From NCBI RefSeq assembly GCF_037078405.1, contig NZ_JAYMGZ010000006.1, positions 1-64,000 on the forward strand: a stretch of 64,000 nucleotides of DNA, read 5' to 3'. The position numbers and the translations under genes are program-made. The notes beneath the pieces are model-generated. The model made no database searches and was not told the DNA's origin. It saw nothing but the letters and a program-made list of their open reading frames with translations. The stretch comes from Haloarcula sp. DT43 (GTDB lineage: Archaea > Halobacteriota > Halobacteria > Halobacteriales > Haloarculaceae). Shown piece by piece: positions 62,244 to 64,000 of this stretch (position 1 is its first letter; each line of letters starts with the position of its first letter).

Positions 62244-62420
62244 TCACCAGTCGGGCGACAGCTCCCGACCGATGCCGACGCCCAGGGCGGCCAGTCCGAG
62301 AAGCGCCAGCGCGACCCCGCCGAGCCAGACCGCCGACTGCGGGGCCGCGAGGCGGACCGTCCAGAGCCCGGCGACCAGCGCCATCCCGCCGGTCACGACC
62401 AGTTCGACGAACCGCTCCAT
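62244..62420 (-). CDS. 58-residue two-helix membrane protein
   Basis: Starts MERFVELVVTGGMALVAGLW, followed by a second helix (AVWLGGVALALLGLAALGVG) and a short tail. It has a clean ATG, GC-rich third positions and no competing gene on the other strand. It lies upstream of bolA and opposite the DCC gene. Confidence 0.55.
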   Translation of the reverse strand: MERFVELVVTGGMALVAGLWTVRLAAPQSAVWLGGVALALLGLAALGVGIGRELSPDW

Positions 62421-62499
62421 GTCCGTGCCTGCGGCGACCGTCGGTAAATCCCTGCCGGCCGAACCACAGGTGTTTGTGCGTCGGGCGCGTAGCTCCGGT

Positions 62500-62883
62500 A
62501 TGAGCGACGCGACGCTCGTCTACGACGACGACTGCGGCTTCTGTACGTGGTGGGCGGATTTCATCGGGCAGCGGTCGGACCTCGACATCGTCGGCTTCTC
62601 CGAACTCGACGGGGACCTGCTCGAACGGCTGCCCGACGACTACGAGACCTGTTCACACCTGGTGACCGACGAGGATGTGTACTCCTGCGGGGAGTCCATC
62701 GAAACGGCACTCACGCACACCGACCTGGGCGAGCCGGCGCGGCCGCTGGTCTCGTTTCTCCGCCAGTTCGAGGACTACGAGCGGCTCCGCGAGCGTGCCT
62801 ATCGGCGGGTCGCCGAGAACCGGTCGAAGTGGGGGAAGGTCATGTCGAAGACGCCGCCCGCCCGCCGGGACGGGTCGGACTGA
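62500..62883 (+). CDS. DCC-family thiol-disulfide oxidoreductase
   Basis: A 127-residue protein of the DCC/DUF393 family: YDDDCGFCTWW near residues 8-18 gives the DxxCxxC motif, with a thioredoxin-like fold, and SCGESIETAL further on. The start at ATG 62500 is clear. It is convergent with the LMF-like membrane protein gene; in some genomes DCC proteins and LMF-like or HTTM membrane proteins are neighbours. The partner here may be the adjacent gene. Confidence 0.8.
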   Translation: MSDATLVYDDDCGFCTWWADFIGQRSDLDIVGFSELDGDLLERLPDDYETCSHLVTDEDVYSCGESIETALTHTDLGEPARPLVSFLRQFEDYERLRERAYRRVAENRSKWGKVMSKTPPARRDGSD

Positions 62884-62889
62884 CCCCGT

Positions 62890-64000
62890 TCAGACCTCGG
62901 CGAGTCGCAGGTCGCCCTCGCTGACCGGGCTGACGTAGGTGCCGACGCGTTCGCGCGCCCACCACTGCCCGGTCTCGCGGCGTTCGTCGGGCGTCGTGAA
63001 CCGGTAGCGGTAGCGGACCGCGCGGACGTACGTTGGCGTCGTCTCCGGGAACGGTACCGAGGCGAGCAGTTTCTCGGTGGCCTCGTCGCCGGCCAGCAGT
63101 CGGTCCAGCAGCGCGAGGAACCACGGGCTGCGCCGCGGCGAGGGAGCCATCGCCGCGAACCACAGCTGCCAGTCCAGCCGGTAGTGGTACGGCGCGACCT
63201 GGCGGGGCCGTCGGGCGGGGTCCGTTGGCTTGCCCTCGAACTCGTAGGTCCGCCACTCCGTGTCGGCCGTGACTGTCTCGTCCGTGGTCCCCTGGACGAC
63301 GACTTCGTAGCGGTCGCGAGTGATAGAGCCGAACGCGCCGTAGGTGTTGACCAGCCGGAGCGGGTCGAAGGCGGTGTTCATCACCTGCCGCTCCGAGAGC
63401 ATGTTCCGGACCGGCCCGACGCTGCGCCAGAGGACGACGGCGGCGAGCGCGACCGACAGCACCTGCAGGTACAGCGGCGGCGCGCCCGCGCTCGGTGCGG
63501 TGACCGGGAGCGCCGACGCCAGGACCGCGTCGCTGAACGCCGCGACTGCCTGGACGATTGTGAGGGCGTTGAGCCACGAGAAGTTCCCCGTCAGCATGAG
63601 CCAGCCCTGGAAGCCGATGGTCGCAACGCCCGCCACCGACGCCCACGGCTGGGGGGCGAAATAGAGGAACGGGACGGCGACCTCGACGACGTGGTTGCCG
63701 AGCACCTCCAGCCGGTGGAACCGGTCGGGGAGGTGGTGGGCGTACCAGCTCAGGGGGTTCGGAATCGGCTGTGTCTCGTAGTGGTAGTCCAGCGCGGTGC
63801 AGTCGCGCCAGCAGTCGTCGCCGCGCAGTTTGATGAGCCCTGCCCCGAACATATTGCGGAACAGCAGCCACTTCAGGAGCCACAGCACGACGACCGGCGG
63901 TCCCGTCGACCCCGCGCCGAGAAACGCAGCGAGGAAGCCGGTCTCAAGCAGCATCGACTCCCAGCCGTAGCCGTAGAAGGTCCCCCCGGCGTTGACGAAA
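62890..64000 (-). CDS. lipase maturation factor-like membrane protein, 5' end beyond the window
   Basis: The window holds at least 370 residues of an LMF1-family membrane protein. The reading frame stays open to the right edge with FYGYGWESMLLETGFLA, so it starts outside. Family signatures are the FGAGLIKLRGDDCWRDCTALDYHYETQP region and PRQVAPYHYRLDWQLWFAAM near the C-terminus. Several hydrophobic helices follow the signature. In animals LMF1 matures secreted lipases; the archaeal function is not known. Close to the DCC gene. Confidence 0.82.
   Translation of the reverse strand, partial: FVNAGGTFYGYGWESMLLETGFLAAFLGAGSTGPPVVVLWLLKWLLFRNMFGAGLIKLRGDDCWRDCTALDYHYETQPIPNPLSWYAHHLPDRFHRLEVLGNHVVEVAVPFLYFAPQPWASVAGVATIGFQGWLMLTGNFSWLNALTIVQAVAAFSDAVLASALPVTAPSAGAPPLYLQVLSVALAAVVLWRSVGPVRNMLSERQVMNTAFDPLRLVNTYGAFGSITRDRYEVVVQGTTDETVTADTEWRTYEFEGKPTDPARRPRQVAPYHYRLDWQLWFAAMAPSPRRSPWFLALLDRLLAGDEATEKLLASVPFPETTPTYVRAVRYRYRFTTPDERRETGQWWARERVGTYVSPVSEGDLRLAEV

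Overview
The window reads as a haloarchaeal chromosome, probably Haloarculaceae-like (the family is an inference). The evidence is acidic proteins, twin-arginine lipoprotein signals, TATA boxes about 25-30 nt upstream of nearly leaderless starts, a 7S SRP RNA, FttA, MOT1-type molybdate transport and several haloarchaeal families of unknown function. It has two parts. Positions 1 to about 23,270 are visibly AT-richer accessory DNA. Positions 23,273-64,000 are GC-rich, tightly packed host DNA. A tRNA-Arg(UCG) gene sits on the boundary with its 3' end facing the accessory side, as expected for an island inserted at a tRNA.

The accessory part is a defence island built around a class-1-like DISARM system. 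drmA, drmB and drmC run leftward (12293 to 5545); drmMI (12561-16886) and drmD (18059-21001) run rightward. A putative modified-DNA-reading HNH endonuclease lies between drmMI and drmD. Two C5-cytosine methyltransferases flank the set, and one carries an N-terminal HhH-GPD glycosylase-like domain whose catalytic lysine is missing. A small PD-(D/E)XK nuclease, a stand-alone Cas4-like nuclease and two winged-helix regulators are also present. A decayed three-repeat CRISPR remnant (22790-22946) lies between the island and the tRNA. A perfect 14-bp inverted repeat in the drmA/drmMI promoter region is a candidate operator.

From 23.3 to 27.3 kb lie a coiled-coil protein, a membrane protein, the SRP RNA, an acyl-CoA synthetase and a methyltransferase. 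From 28 to 39.2 kb is a sugar-acid cluster: FAH-family enzyme, enolase-superfamily dehydratase, a XacGHIJK-like ABC importer, an SDR, a zinc alcohol dehydrogenase and an IclR regulator. A 17-bp near-palindrome GTTCA-N7-TGAAY recurs upstream of the FAH gene and around the IclR gene and is a plausible operator.

From 40 to 58 kb is a molybdenum/tungsten respiration block. It holds a Tat-exported formate-dehydrogenase-like complex (catalytic, FeS, membrane and cytochrome b subunits), a divergent HdrA-like/ferredoxin/MvhD fusion, a TorD chaperone, small membrane proteins, a Dyp-peroxidase-like lipoprotein and an aldehyde ferredoxin oxidoreductase homologue without the usual FeS cysteine triplet. 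MobA, a YqeC-like protein, MoaA and a MOT1 molybdate transporter follow. Cofactor synthesis, metal uptake, chaperone and enzymes are therefore encoded together.

The last 6 kb hold housekeeping genes: a DHH phosphoesterase, FttA (aCPSF1), a CGYS glutaredoxin and BolA, a DCC thiol oxidoreductase and a lipase-maturation-factor-like membrane protein that runs off the right edge. All family assignments come from reading motifs; no database search was run.
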